From Chitinivibrionales bacterium (GTDB lineage Bacteria; Fibrobacterota; Chitinivibrionia; Chitinivibrionales; WJKA01): a stretch of 64,000 nucleotides of DNA. Where the stretch lies: positions 77,129 through 141,128 of the forward strand of contig WJLZ01000133.1 of NCBI GenBank assembly GCA_014728215.1, read 5' to 3'. A program made the translations under genes and the position numbers. The notes under the pieces were generated by a model that did not search any database, was not told the origin of the DNA, and saw only the letters and a list, made by a program, of their open reading frames with translations. This document shows, piece by piece, positions 10,823 to 20,250 of this stretch (position 1 is the first letter of the stretch; each line of letters starts with the position of its first letter).

Positions 10823-13800
10823 TTATTTAACAATTTCTTCTATTAAAGTTTTTACTTCAAACGCCTTTTCCAGAGTATCTTTTGACGACAGCGTTGTTTT
10901 CAAGGAGATCGGAGTTTGGTAAACAACTTCGAAGTTTCGGGCGCTTTGAGACAGTATTTTCTTGATTTGTTCCTTTATTTCTTCGTTGTTTCCCTCAAAG
11001 TTGAAACTCAGCGTTCTGTCTGTATCGACCGCAATTTTTGAGCATCCGATATTTCGTGCCAGTACTTTTATATTCATAAGCAGCAACAGCGTGTGAACAG
11101 GAGGCGGTGCAGGACCGAACCGGTCGATAATATCCTGTTCGATATCTTCAATCTGGTCGGTTGATGTAACCGATGATAGTTCCTGATATATTCGTATCCT
11201 GGCGGCGCCATCTGAAACATAATCCGAAGGGATATGGGCTTCAAGAGGGATATCCACCTGAATTTCCCGGGTTTCATCATCGATTTTTTCGCCCTTCGCT
11301 TCTTTGACAGCTTCCTGAAGCAGTCGGCAATACATTTCAAAACCCACGGCAGCGATACATCCGTGCTGACGGGTGCCGAGAATGTTTCCTGCTCCCCGAA
11401 TTTCCAGGTCACGCATCGCAATCTGAAAACCGGAACCAAGCTCGGTATACTGCTCGAGGGCAAAAAGACGCCGTAGCGAATGCTCGTCGATCTTTTTAAA
11501 AGCAGGGGTGAGTAGATAGGCAAATGCCTGTTCCGACGATCTCCCGACCCGTCCCCGCAATTGATAGAGTTGTGACAGACCCATCATATCGGCACGATTG
11601 ACCAGGATAGTGTTGACATTAGCTATATCAAGCCCGTTTTCGATAATAACTGTCGACACGAGAACATCATAGCGTCCGGCGACAAATTCCCGCATGATTA
11701 TTTCAAGCTCCCGCTCGTGCATCTGTCCGTGTGCGGCAATTACCCGGGCTTTGGGTACCAGCTGTTCAATTTTATCTTTCAACACGTACAAGTCTTTGAT
11801 ACGATTGTGAACCACATACACCTGACCGCCTCTGTCGAGTTCGTTCTCGATTGCGTTTTTCACCATTTCATCGTGGTATTCCGAGACGCTGGTCTGGACC
11901 GGGAGACGGTTCCGGGGTGGAGTATTCATCGTCGATAAATCGCGGGCGCCGATCAGTGAAAGATGAAGCGTTCGGGGGATCGGCGTGGCTGTCATGGAAA
12001 GAACATCAATTTTTGAACGGAACTGTTTGAGTCTTTCTTTGTGTTTTACCCCAAATTTCTGTTCTTCATCTACAATAAGAAGACCGAGGTTTTTAAACGA
12101 AACATCCTTGGACAGCAGCCGATGTGTTCCCACAAGAATATCGATCTCACCGTTTTTCGCCTTTGCAACGATCTCTTTTTGTTCTTTTGGTTTAAGAAAA
12201 CGGCAGAGCACATCTATTTTTATCGGGAAATTTGCCATACGATCCGAAAACGTATTGTTGTGCTGCATGGCAAGGATCGTTGTCGGCGCCAAAACCGCAA
12301 CCTGATAGCCGTTCATGACCGCTTTGAATGCGGCACGCATTGCAACTTCTGTTTTCCCGAATCCGACATCACCGCAGATCAACCGGTCCATCGGTTTTTT
12401 TGTTTCCATGTCTTTTTTAACCTGCTTGATAGCGGTCAACTGATCGGGGGTTTCGTCGTAGATAAAGGCGTCTTCAAATTCCTTTTGCCACGGTGCATCC
12501 GGAGCAAAAGCGATTCCCTCATGATATTGCCGTTTGGCATACAATTCGATCAGTTCCCGGGCCATTTCCCTGAGTGAATCTCTGGTCCGTTTTTTCAGTC
12601 GATTCCATGCTTCACTTCCAAGCTTTGATAGTGAGGGCACCACCGATTCTTTTGCGACGTATTTCTGTACTTTATGAAAATCTTCAATAGGAACAAAGAG
12701 CTTTGCTCTGTCCTTGAACTGAAGCGCCATGCAGTCGCGGTTGGCCTGGCCGGCACTGATTCTTTGTATTCCAACAAATTTGCCGATACCATGATCGACA
12801 TGGACAACAAAATCGCCTGGAGAAAGGGCCTCAAAGGAGGATATCGGAATTCCCCCTTTTGATTTTTTCGGCTTTATGTGGTGGTGCTGTTTTCGTCTGA
12901 ATATAAGATCTTCGGCGTATATGATCCGGCTGTTGTGTTTATCCACATATCCCCGTTCGAGATAGCCCAGAAAAACAGTTACAAAGGGACACTGTTCGTG
13001 GATAAGTTCGATCAGCCGTTCGGCTGTCCCCACATTGCCGGCCAGAATAGTAATATCAAAACCCTTCTGATGCTGTGCGGTAAGCTCAGAATAGAGCTGT
13101 TCCAGATTACTGGATACCGGCGCCGGTTCTGCAAAGGAGCAGGCATAGGAGGGGGAGTGGGGCGGAAGATCGAGTGTTCCCATAAAAATCCTGCAAAAGC
13201 AGGTTAGTTCCTCGTCGATATCATTTTTATTTAAAAGAAGTTTTTCGGGCGGAGAAATGAAGGGAAGAAATAATTCAGGAACCCGCTCCAAGTGACGGGT
13301 ATAATTATTTTTGTAAATTTCCAGACGACGGTCCACAGGAATTATATCATTCCATACAACCAGGCAGTCCCGGGGAAGGTAATCCAATACTGAAGCTGTA
13401 TTTTTGGGAAGCCAGTGCAAGAACCATTCTATTCCTTCCTGGTCACCCGCCAGCTTCCATTGATGCTCAAGCCGGTCGATTGCTGAAAAATCGATACCGG
13501 TTTCTTCAGCATAACCGCGCATCGACTCCAGGCCCGCTTCTAGTGCTTCATCATCAAAACAGATCTCCTTCATGGGAAATATCTCAAGTGAAGAAAGCCG
13601 GGTCCGCGATTTCTGGCTGAATATATCGAATTCTCTGATGGATTCAATGGTATCACCCCAGAATTCCAGGCGGATAGGATTATCATACATAAAAGGATAG
13701 ATGTCCACGATTCCACCCCGGACGCTGAACGTCCCTAGATCGGATACCATGGTCTCTTTATGAAAGCCGATTTCAATAAGCCATGCGCTGAGATTTTCGA

Positions 13801-14251
13801 GTGTAACCTCATCGCCTACATTGAGTCTGATAACCTGGTTGAAGAGAGCGTTTGAGGGAACAACTCTTTCCAGAAGACATGAGCTTGGAGCAATATATAT
13901 GCCTTTTTGACGGTTGAGCATCCGGGAGAGTGTCTCGAAACGAGCCTCAACCGTCGGTCCAAAGGGGGATTTCATGTTATAGGGGACTGCATCGCGTGCA
14001 GGGAGCAAAAATATGCTGTCTTCCCCCACAAAAGTCGCACATTCATGGGCGAGGATTTCGGCCCGTTTTGTGCTTTCGGTCAGCACAAAAAGGGACCGCT
14101 CCGATGCAGCAAAAAGCTCGGCAATACACAGTGCATCACTTGAGCCTGTGCATCCGGTAAAAAGCGCGCTTTCAGGCTGTTCTTCAGCCCATTGGACCGC
14201 TTGAGGAATCGAGCCATGCGGCCAGTGGTCTTTATAAAATTCTACGTTCAT
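10823..14251 (-). CDS. mfd: Transcription-repair coupling factor Mfd
   Basis: 1142-residue DNA translocase that removes RNA polymerase stalled at lesions and recruits UvrA. Domain order is complete: an N-terminal UvrB-like degenerate helicase module, the RNA polymerase interaction (CarD-like) region near FVVHVDHGIGKFVG, the RecG-like motor with Walker A GDVGFGKTE and DEEQ box, MTATPIPRTL, a second RecA lobe with QLRGRVGRS, and the C-terminal TRCF domain. The length matches the family. It lies 7 nt downstream of a HAD phosphatase gene and 98 nt upstream of a PPIase lipoprotein gene. Confidence 0.97.
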   Translation of the reverse strand: MNVEFYKDHWPHGSIPQAVQWAEEQPESALFTGCTGSSDALCIAELFAASERSLFVLTESTKRAEILAHECATFVGEDSIFLLPARDAVPYNMKSPFGPTVEARFETLSRMLNRQKGIYIAPSSCLLERVVPSNALFNQVIRLNVGDEVTLENLSAWLIEIGFHKETMVSDLGTFSVRGGIVDIYPFMYDNPIRLEFWGDTIESIREFDIFSQKSRTRLSSLEIFPMKEICFDDEALEAGLESMRGYAEETGIDFSAIDRLEHQWKLAGDQEGIEWFLHWLPKNTASVLDYLPRDCLVVWNDIIPVDRRLEIYKNNYTRHLERVPELFLPFISPPEKLLLNKNDIDEELTCFCRIFMGTLDLPPHSPSYACSFAEPAPVSSNLEQLYSELTAQHQKGFDITILAGNVGTAERLIELIHEQCPFVTVFLGYLERGYVDKHNSRIIYAEDLIFRRKQHHHIKPKKSKGGIPISSFEALSPGDFVVHVDHGIGKFVGIQRISAGQANRDCMALQFKDRAKLFVPIEDFHKVQKYVAKESVVPSLSKLGSEAWNRLKKRTRDSLREMARELIELYAKRQYHEGIAFAPDAPWQKEFEDAFIYDETPDQLTAIKQVKKDMETKKPMDRLICGDVGFGKTEVAMRAAFKAVMNGYQVAVLAPTTILAMQHNNTFSDRMANFPIKIDVLCRFLKPKEQKEIVAKAKNGEIDILVGTHRLLSKDVSFKNLGLLIVDEEQKFGVKHKERLKQFRSKIDVLSMTATPIPRTLHLSLIGARDLSTMNTPPRNRLPVQTSVSEYHDEMVKNAIENELDRGGQVYVVHNRIKDLYVLKDKIEQLVPKARVIAAHGQMHERELEIIMREFVAGRYDVLVSTVIIENGLDIANVNTILVNRADMMGLSQLYQLRGRVGRSSEQAFAYLLTPAFKKIDEHSLRRLFALEQYTELGSGFQIAMRDLEIRGAGNILGTRQHGCIAAVGFEMYCRLLQEAVKEAKGEKIDDETREIQVDIPLEAHIPSDYVSDGAARIRIYQELSSVTSTDQIEDIEQDIIDRFGPAPPPVHTLLLLMNIKVLARNIGCSKIAVDTDRTLSFNFEGNNEEIKEQIKKILSQSARNFEVVYQTPISLKTTLSSKDTLEKAFEVKTLIEEIVK

Positions 14252-14258
14252 GCAGTTA

Positions 14259-14900
14259 CTATTTTGCTGTTAATTCTTCCATTTCTTCGATGATATACGT
14301 TGGTTTATACCGCTCAAACTGAGGGGTTACACCATTCCAACGTACATAAGCAGTGTCCATTCCCGCCCGGGCGCCGCATTCAATATCGTAGATTGAATCA
14401 CCGATAAACACCGCGTTGTAGGCTGTCCCTGCAAGAAGTGAAAGTGCCTTCTGTGCAGGTTCGGGATCAGGCTTATGACGTTCGGTAGATTCGGGAGTGA
14501 TTATAACCGAAAAAAAATCGTGAAGTCCTGTTTCCCTTAAATAAAGACCGAGAGTATTCTTCCGCCGGGAGGTTACGACGGCTAACTTTTTTCCTGCAGA
14601 TTTCAGTTCCGACAATGTGTTTGATACACCGGGAAATGCAGAGAGATAATCACGGTATATTTCCAGTTGATATCTCATATGTTCCCTGGAGATGAACATA
14701 TAGCGCTCATCCGACAGGGGACCGAAATAAAGCTCCATCTGATTACGAAGCGGTATTCCGATATGTTGTTCCACCAGTTCGCGAGGAACCGCCTTGCCGG
14801 CAAATCTCTTTCCGGTGTACTTAAAGCATTGATAGATCAGCTCTCTGGTATCAATTAATGTGCCGTCAACATCAAACAGATAATAATTATACGATTTCAT
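14259..14900 (-). CDS. HAD phosphatase, phosphoglycolate phosphatase-like
   Basis: 213-residue HAD-superfamily phosphatase. Start taken at ATG 14900 (MKSYNYYLFDVDGTLIDT), since the extra 22 residues of the longer frame are not HAD-like. Motif I is DVDGTL, motif II is VVTSRR, motif III the Lys region near ERHKPDP, and motif IV IGDSIYDIECGARAG. The helical C1 cap between motifs I and II fits the Gph/PgmB/pyrophosphatase PpaX group. The substrate is open. It is the first gene of the mfd-surA-ftsE run. Confidence 0.82.
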   Translation of the reverse strand: MKSYNYYLFDVDGTLIDTRELIYQCFKYTGKRFAGKAVPRELVEQHIGIPLRNQMELYFGPLSDERYMFISREHMRYQLEIYRDYLSAFPGVSNTLSELKSAGKKLAVVTSRRKNTLGLYLRETGLHDFFSVIITPESTERHKPDPEPAQKALSLLAGTAYNAVFIGDSIYDIECGARAGMDTAYVRWNGVTPQFERYKPTYIIEEMEELTAK

Positions 14901-15151
14901 ATACCCGCAATAAATTAGAGTAACAAAAGTATTTATTGTAGAAATGCCAAAAGCCACGGAATGCATAATCCCGCGGAATCGTAAAAAGAGTACTAAAATA
15001 CATTAGTAGCGGATTACCCGGCTCAGGAGCCCCGGTTATGGAATGAGCTAAATGAGCATATTTATGGAAGCATAATAAGATTTAATTTATATTGGTAAGG
15101 GAGTATTTACAGAATGAAGTGCGTCCGATTGAACCATTGTGGAGTTGATAC

Positions 15152-16849
15152 ATGTCCCGTCTTCGAAAAATCAGAATAGTCTCCCAGCTTTTTTTCCTGA
15201 TTCTTTTTGTTTCCCTCTTTTTTTTCGCCAACACCTATCCCGCAGCCTATACCTGGCAAAGTGAATGGTTTTTACGCCTGAATCCACTCGTCGGTATCCT
15301 TACTACAATTTCGGCACGATCTGTTTTTCTCAGGCTTGTCATACTTTCAGGAGTTATCCTTGTACTGTCGCTTCTGTTTGGACGGTTCTTTTGCGGATTT
15401 GTCTGTCCTCTTGGAGCTGCTATCGATGGTTCCGATCGTTATGTATTCAACAAAATGAGGATGCGAAAAAGCCCCCCTCCCCGCGCTCTTCAGAGGGTAA
15501 AGTATTTCATTCTTATCGCGCTGTTTTTCATGGCTTTGTTTGGTGTTCTTTTTCCTCTTTTTATGGATCCAATTTCTTTGTTTACCCGTATTTTTACCCT
15601 GGTTGTCTATCCCTTCGAGGCATTAGTGCGTGCAGACGGTCGCCAGTATCTTCAGCCCCTTTTTCGGGTTATTGGAGCCGACGAACTCGCCTATGCAACG
15701 GTTAAAATACCCTTGTTCTACGGCGGTGTGGGGGCGCTCATTTTGGGCGCTATTGTTTTTGGCGGGGGATTTTTAGATAAACGATTCTGGTGTCAGTATA
15801 TTTGCCCGAGTGGGGCGCTGTTTGGAATTTTAAGTCGTTTTGCTCTTTTCCGAAGGACCACCGATACACGCGCATGTAATTCCTGCAAAGCCTGCGCCGG
15901 AAAATGTCCAACTCGGGCCATCAATAAGGAGCGTCCGGAAGAAACATCGGTTGCAGAATGCATTGTCTGTGGATTATGCACCGAAGTCAGGAAAGGGTGT
16001 ACAGATTTTCGCTTTTCCGCTCCTTCGCTGGCCACAACGACCGGACCTGATGTTGCCCGCCGCCATGTTGTGGCGGGAGTTCTGGGCGGTGCAGTGATGG
16101 TTCCCTTGCTCCGGGCCGATGCATTTACCAAAAGAGACAACACCGGCCGCCTGATCCGTCCGCCGGGAGCTGTTCCGGAAGACCTCTTCGGTTCCCGGTG
16201 CATCGCCTGTGGCGAATGTATGAAGGTCTGTCCTACCAATGCTTTGCAGCCATGCATACTGAATGACGGTTTCAGCAGATTATATACCCCCAAGCTTGTT
16301 CCAAGGATCGGAGCGTGTGAAGAGAAATGCTACTCCTGCGGCCATGTCTGCCCGACCGGCGCAATACGGGAATTATCCTATGAACAGAAGCGGTTTGTTA
16401 AAATCGGCACCGCGGTAATCGACCGCCGCCGATGTTTAGCCTGGGAACAGAATAAAGAATGCCTTGTCTGTGATGAGGTCTGTCCCTATAATGCTATTAC
16501 CCCAAAATATGTCCGGACCACCACCGGCATGTTTAAAGTTCCCGTCGTGAATGAAGATCTTTGTCTGGGGTGCGGTTTTTGCGAACAGCATTGTCCGATT
16601 TTCGATAAGGCCGCAATAGTCGTTTATAAATTTGGAGAAAACAGGCGGGAATCGGGAACATACATCAGTAAGTGGCAAAAGGAATCGATTGTCGAGCAAA
16701 GGCGTAGGTCAGATGATGAACTGAAACATGCCTACGGATCTGATGATTCAACAAAAACAGAGTCGGGAGATCTGCCGGAGGGCTTTATTTCGGAAGAGAA
16801 CAGGACGGAAAAACAAAACGATTTGCCCGAAGGTTTTATTCAGGATTAA
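15152..16849 (+). CDS. NapH-NapG-like membrane polyferredoxin (fusion)
   Basis: 565-residue integral membrane iron-sulfur protein. The N-terminal half (1-230) has about five membrane segments and two CxxxCP motifs (C81/C85 and C214/C218), as in NapH/RdxA proteins. Residues 242-276 hold a ferredoxin-like cluster set (CNSCKACAGKCP, CIVCGLC). After residue 302 there is a twin-arginine-like segment, ARRHVVAGVLGGAVMVPLL, typical of the start of NapG/MauM proteins. Four more clusters follow (CIACGECMKVCP, CEEKCYSCGHVCP, CLVCDEVCP, CLGCGFCEQHCP). It looks like NapH joined to NapG, a quinol-to-periplasm electron conduit. The tail has DLPEGFI twice (540-546, 557-563). A DUF362 gene follows 31 nt later. 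Confidence 0.83.
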   Translation: MSRLRKIRIVSQLFFLILFVSLFFFANTYPAAYTWQSEWFLRLNPLVGILTTISARSVFLRLVILSGVILVLSLLFGRFFCGFVCPLGAAIDGSDRYVFNKMRMRKSPPPRALQRVKYFILIALFFMALFGVLFPLFMDPISLFTRIFTLVVYPFEALVRADGRQYLQPLFRVIGADELAYATVKIPLFYGGVGALILGAIVFGGGFLDKRFWCQYICPSGALFGILSRFALFRRTTDTRACNSCKACAGKCPTRAINKERPEETSVAECIVCGLCTEVRKGCTDFRFSAPSLATTTGPDVARRHVVAGVLGGAVMVPLLRADAFTKRDNTGRLIRPPGAVPEDLFGSRCIACGECMKVCPTNALQPCILNDGFSRLYTPKLVPRIGACEEKCYSCGHVCPTGAIRELSYEQKRFVKIGTAVIDRRRCLAWEQNKECLVCDEVCPYNAITPKYVRTTTGMFKVPVVNEDLCLGCGFCEQHCPIFDKAAIVVYKFGENRRESGTYISKWQKESIVEQRRRSDDELKHAYGSDDSTKTESGDLPEGFISEENRTEKQNDLPEGFIQD

Positions 16850-16880
16850 AAAGGTAAAAATTGAGCAAAAGGAGGTTACG

Positions 16881-17798
16881 ATGCTGCGTTCACGAAGGTC
16901 ATTTTTAAGAACCGCTGCAACCGCAGGCACCGGAGTAGCCCTGCAGGGGACATCACCGCTCTTTGCCGCAGAAACTGCAGGCGGCAAAAGTGAAGTTTAT
17001 GTCGGCAAAGGAAAAGCATCGGAAATAATTACGAAAATTGTCGATTCGATGGGAGGTATGGGACACTATATAAAAAAAGGCGCGCGGGTGGTTATCAAAC
17101 CGAACATGAGTTTTTCCAATCCTCCCGACTGGGGAACGACTACTTCGCCCGAGGCCGTGCGAACCGTTGCCCAATTGTGTCTTGATGCCGGAGCATCAAA
17201 AGTACTCGTATGCGATAATGTTCTCCGGGAGGTTGAAGCATGTAAGAGCAAAACCGGTATTGCCGATGCGGTTAAGGACATGAAAGGGGTCGTTGTTTTT
17301 GTTCCAAAACAGGAAAGCATGTATGTGGAGAAGAAATCAGAAAAGGCAAAACAGCTCACCCGTATAAAAGTATTAAAGGAGCTTGGGCGTGCCGATGTGT
17401 TTATCTCCCTTCCTGCAGCAAAGTCACACAGTGCTGCGGGAGTATCACTCGGACTCAAGGGAATGATGGGACTTGTGTATAACCGGAGCGCTTATCATCG
17501 GGAAATGGACCTTCACACGGCAATAGCCGAGCAGTTGTATTATATGAAACCGACACTGAGCATTATCGATGCTACCCGGGCGCTCCTTGATAACGGACCG
17601 GGTGGTCCCGGCAAGGTAGTCAAACTCGATACTTTTGTTGGAGGACTCGATCCTGTTGCTGTCGACAGCTATGCCGTAACGCTCGCATCGTGGTATGGAA
17701 AGCAGTTTGAAGGCACAAATGTAAAATATCTTAAAATCGCGAGCGAACTCGGGTTCGGGAATGTCGCGTCGGATTCGATTAAAGAAATCGCTGTATAG
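16881..17798 (+). CDS. Tat-exported DUF362 protein
   Basis: 305-residue protein with the twin-arginine signal MLRSRRSFLRTAATAGTGVA. The start at 16881 is fixed by AAAGGAGG 7 nt upstream and by this signal; a longer frame runs back into the upstream gene. The body is a DUF362 domain: VVIKPNMSF near the start, LVCDNVLREVEAC, DVFISLPAAKSH and GLKGMMGLVYNR. DUF362 proteins often accompany 4Fe-4S proteins in redox or reductive-dehalogenase-like settings, but their biochemical role is not settled. With the polyferredoxin just upstream, a shared periplasmic redox task is likely. A strong terminator follows. Confidence 0.83.
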   Translation: MLRSRRSFLRTAATAGTGVALQGTSPLFAAETAGGKSEVYVGKGKASEIITKIVDSMGGMGHYIKKGARVVIKPNMSFSNPPDWGTTTSPEAVRTVAQLCLDAGASKVLVCDNVLREVEACKSKTGIADAVKDMKGVVVFVPKQESMYVEKKSEKAKQLTRIKVLKELGRADVFISLPAAKSHSAAGVSLGLKGMMGLVYNRSAYHREMDLHTAIAEQLYYMKPTLSIIDATRALLDNGPGGPGKVVKLDTFVGGLDPVAVDSYAVTLASWYGKQFEGTNVKYLKIASELGFGNVASDSIKEIAV

Positions 17799-17835
17799 GG
17801 TTTGGTACGTGGCAGGGAAATTCAAATCACTGGTA

Positions 17836-17866
17836 ACGGCAACCGAGAATCCGGTTGCCTTTTTTA
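17836..17866 (+). terminator. Intrinsic terminator after the DUF362 gene
   Basis: GGCAACCG/CGGTTGCC stem with a short loop followed by TTTTTT. It ends the iron-sulfur/DUF362 unit and separates it from hisH. Confidence 0.88.
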
Positions 17867-17941
17867 ATTCTCCGGGGCTTTTTGCTGCTTGTTTCCGGCA
17901 ATATACTATTTTCCTGAATCACTATTGCAAGGGGCCGGATA

Positions 17942-18559
17942 ATGGTAGCGATAATCGATTATGATGCTGGCAATTTAACCTCGGTAAAACGGGCGCTGAA
18001 TTTCCTGGGTATTCCAAATACAATCACTCCCCGCAGAGATGAGATCCTTGATGCGGAAAAAATCATTTTCCCCGGCGTTGGCCATGCGGAAGCATCGATG
18101 CAAATCCTTAAGGAGCGGAGGCTCGATACCGCACTTCGGGAAGCTTTTATACAGGGGACGCCAATACTCGGCATTTGCCTGGGGACGCAGATTATTCTTT
18201 CGCATTCCGATGAAGGCGACACTCCATGTCTGGGCCTCATCGAGGGCAATTGTCCCCGGTTCGATCTAAAGGAAGCCTCACTGAAAATCCCCCATATGGG
18301 GTGGGACGGTATTACAATTAAAAAACAGCACCCACTGTTGAGTCATGTTGCTGATGGAGATGAGTTTTATTTCGTTCATTCCTATTATCCGCTGCCGTCC
18401 AAAGAAGAGAATGTAATTGCGGTATGCGATTATGAGACTGTTTTTCCTGCGGCCATCGGCGACAAAAATCTGTTTGCCACCCAATTTCACCCGGAAAAAA
18501 GCGGCAGAGTCGGATTGGAGCTGCTGAAAAATTTCTGCAGCTGGGACGGCGGGATTTGA
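17942..18559 (+). CDS. hisH: Imidazole glycerol phosphate synthase, glutaminase subunit HisH
   Basis: 205-residue class I glutamine amidotransferase subunit. It supplies ammonia to HisF for making IGP and AICAR in histidine synthesis. The start VAIIDYDAGNLTSV is typical. The nucleophile Cys is in GICLGTQII, and the His and Glu of the triad are in FHPEKSG. The length is normal. hisF lies 55 nt downstream. No other histidine gene is in the window, so the pathway is split. Glycan-type HisH homologues (WbpG partners) exist, but the HisF partner here is of the canonical kind. Confidence 0.93.
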   Translation: MVAIIDYDAGNLTSVKRALNFLGIPNTITPRRDEILDAEKIIFPGVGHAEASMQILKERRLDTALREAFIQGTPILGICLGTQIILSHSDEGDTPCLGLIEGNCPRFDLKEASLKIPHMGWDGITIKKQHPLLSHVADGDEFYFVHSYYPLPSKEENVIAVCDYETVFPAAIGDKNLFATQFHPEKSGRVGLELLKNFCSWDGGI

Positions 18560-18613
18560 GGTGAAGGGGAAATGGAGCAAGGTTGTTTATAGAAGCAATG
18601 CAGAGAGGATACA

Positions 18614-19393
18614 ATGTTAAGTAAGCGATTGATTGCTTGCCTGGATGTTCGTGACGGCAAGCTTGCAAAAAGCATCAAGTTTGTCAATACACAGGATATT
18701 GGCGATCCGGTGACATCGGCGAGGAAATATTACGAAGAGGGGCTTGATGAGCTGGTGTTTTACGATATTACCGCATCAAGCGACAAGCGTGACATTATGA
18801 TCGATGTTGTCGGGAAGGTGGCGTCGCAGGTTTTTATCCCCTTCTCCGTAGGCGGCGGCCTTCGTTCTGTTGAGGATGGCCGTAAAGTGCTTCTTGCCGG
18901 CGCAGAAAAGGTAAATTATAATACTGCAGCGGTATACAATCCTCCCCTACTCACCGAAGCTTCGAAAACCTTTGGTGCTCAGTGCGTGGTTCTCTCCATG
19001 GATGTTCGCGGAGTGGAAAAATCCGATACAATCCCCTCCGGCTACGAAATTGTGGTTCACGGCGGCCGGACTCCCATGAATATCGATGCCCTGGAGTGGG
19101 CAAAGAAAGGTGAAGAACTCGGTGCCGGAGAACTCGTTGTCAATTCTATTGATGCCGACGGTACAAAAACCGGTTACGAATTGAATCTGACGCGTACGAT
19201 TGCCGAAAGTGTCAACATTCCGGTCATTGCCTCAGGGGGTGGCGGAAAACCCGAACATCTCTATGATGTTCTCACCGAAGGCAAAGCCGATGCTGCGCTG
19301 GTAGCCTCAATTCTCCACTATGGCGAGTATTCGATCCGGGAAATCAAGGAGTATCTTTCCGGTCGGGGAATCAAGATGCGGATGACTTTTTAG
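18614..19393 (+). CDS. hisF: Imidazole glycerol phosphate synthase, cyclase subunit HisF
   Basis: 259-residue (beta/alpha)8 barrel cyclase. The first catalytic Asp is in IACLDV and the second in VLSMDVR. The phosphate-binding loops are GGGLRS and [25 protein letters not shown]-type ([11 protein letters not shown]) and DGTKTGYE are hallmark HisF blocks. The length is standard. It works as a complex with HisH, encoded directly upstream. No clear terminator was seen in the 110 nt before the next, convergent gene. Confidence 0.94.
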   Translation: MLSKRLIACLDVRDGKLAKSIKFVNTQDIGDPVTSARKYYEEGLDELVFYDITASSDKRDIMIDVVGKVASQVFIPFSVGGGLRSVEDGRKVLLAGAEKVNYNTAAVYNPPLLTEASKTFGAQCVVLSMDVRGVEKSDTIPSGYEIVVHGGRTPMNIDALEWAKKGEELGAGELVVNSIDADGTKTGYELNLTRTIAESVNIPVIASGGGGKPEHLYDVLTEGKADAALVASILHYGEYSIREIKEYLSGRGIKMRMTF

Positions 19394-19503
19394 GTCTCCC
19401 TGCGAATAATATCCCGTTTTAATTTGCTGGTAATATGTTTATAGAAAGGGTGCAACGTCGGTAATCGGCAACGGCGGATCGCCGGGATATGAACTTTTCC
19501 GAA

Positions 19504-20250
19504 TTAATACAACTCTCTCATCAGCTCCCACAGATAATGGAGTGACAACGGCTTTTTCGTTGGCCCGAGACATTGCTCGGTACGGATATTCGTATCGTTT
19601 TTTTCGATGATATTTTTCCCGGCAACCAGCTCCGCGCTGAGCTGGAGGTATACGCCGACGGTGTTTTCGGTGATAAGGTTGTTAAGAAGCAAGGGTGCGG
19701 CAAAATCGGATACTACACCATACACATTACGATAGATTGTGCAGTTTTTAACATGAGGGGCTGCCTTTTTAATGCAATAGAGGGCATAATGATTTCCGGC
19801 AAATTCGCAGGAGTCAAAAACAGGATTTGCTTCCCAGATAATGTTTTTATAGGCGCCTTCAATCCGGCAATGCCGCAACAGCGCATCGGCCTTTTCACCG
19901 TAGATCACAAATCCGGTCCAGCAGGGACTGCCGGTTGAGCCTCGGGGGCGGTCCACACAGGAAAAGTGGATCGGAGCATCCGGTTTCCCCTGGGCAATAA
20001 GCAGGCCGCACACAATGATCTTTCGATAGTCATCAAAAAGGATTTTTACACCGGGTTTAATAATGCAGGTCCTATTTTCGGGGATAAAAAAATGATCGCT
20101 GAATACGGTATCCTGCGATATAATAATTTTGTGTTCAGGTGGTTCGGCATGAAGGATTGCGGCAAAAAGAAGCATTAATAAAAAAGCCGAATGACCCCTG
20201 CTGAAATATAAAGGGGGTGCTGATTTATTTCTGCTTAACAGGGCGCTCAC
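19504..20250 (-). CDS. Secreted right-handed beta-helix protein
   Basis: 248-residue secreted protein. A GTG start at 20250 is chosen: it overlaps the upstream TGA stop as GTGA, and AGGAG lies 6 nt before it. The N-terminus then reads VSALLSRNKSAPPLYF followed by a hydrophobic stretch ending HAEPP, a signal peptide. The body has parallel beta-helix style repeats (FDSCEFAGNHYALYCIK, VKNCTIYRNVYGVVS, LLNNLITENTVGVYL). A second beta-helix protein lies 1.9 kb away at 22146. It is probably translationally coupled to the lipoprotein gene upstream. Function is unknown; carbohydrate binding or a surface scaffold is possible. Confidence 0.68.
   Translation of the reverse strand: MSALLSRNKSAPPLYFSRGHSAFLLMLLFAAILHAEPPEHKIIISQDTVFSDHFFIPENRTCIIKPGVKILFDDYRKIIVCGLLIAQGKPDAPIHFSCVDRPRGSTGSPCWTGFVIYGEKADALLRHCRIEGAYKNIIWEANPVFDSCEFAGNHYALYCIKKAAPHVKNCTIYRNVYGVVSDFAAPLLLNNLITENTVGVYLQLSAELVAGKNIIEKNDTNIRTEQCLGPTKKPLSLHYLWELMRELY

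Noticed and set aside
12041-12577. 178-residue plus-strand frame inside mfd
   Set aside because: Shadow of the mfd helicase region; Mfd motifs are continuous on the other strand.
17942-19393. HisH/HisF of surface-glycan type (WbpG/H/I)
   Set aside because: The HisF sequence matches canonical histidine synthesis proteins in its key blocks, and no glycan genes surround it.
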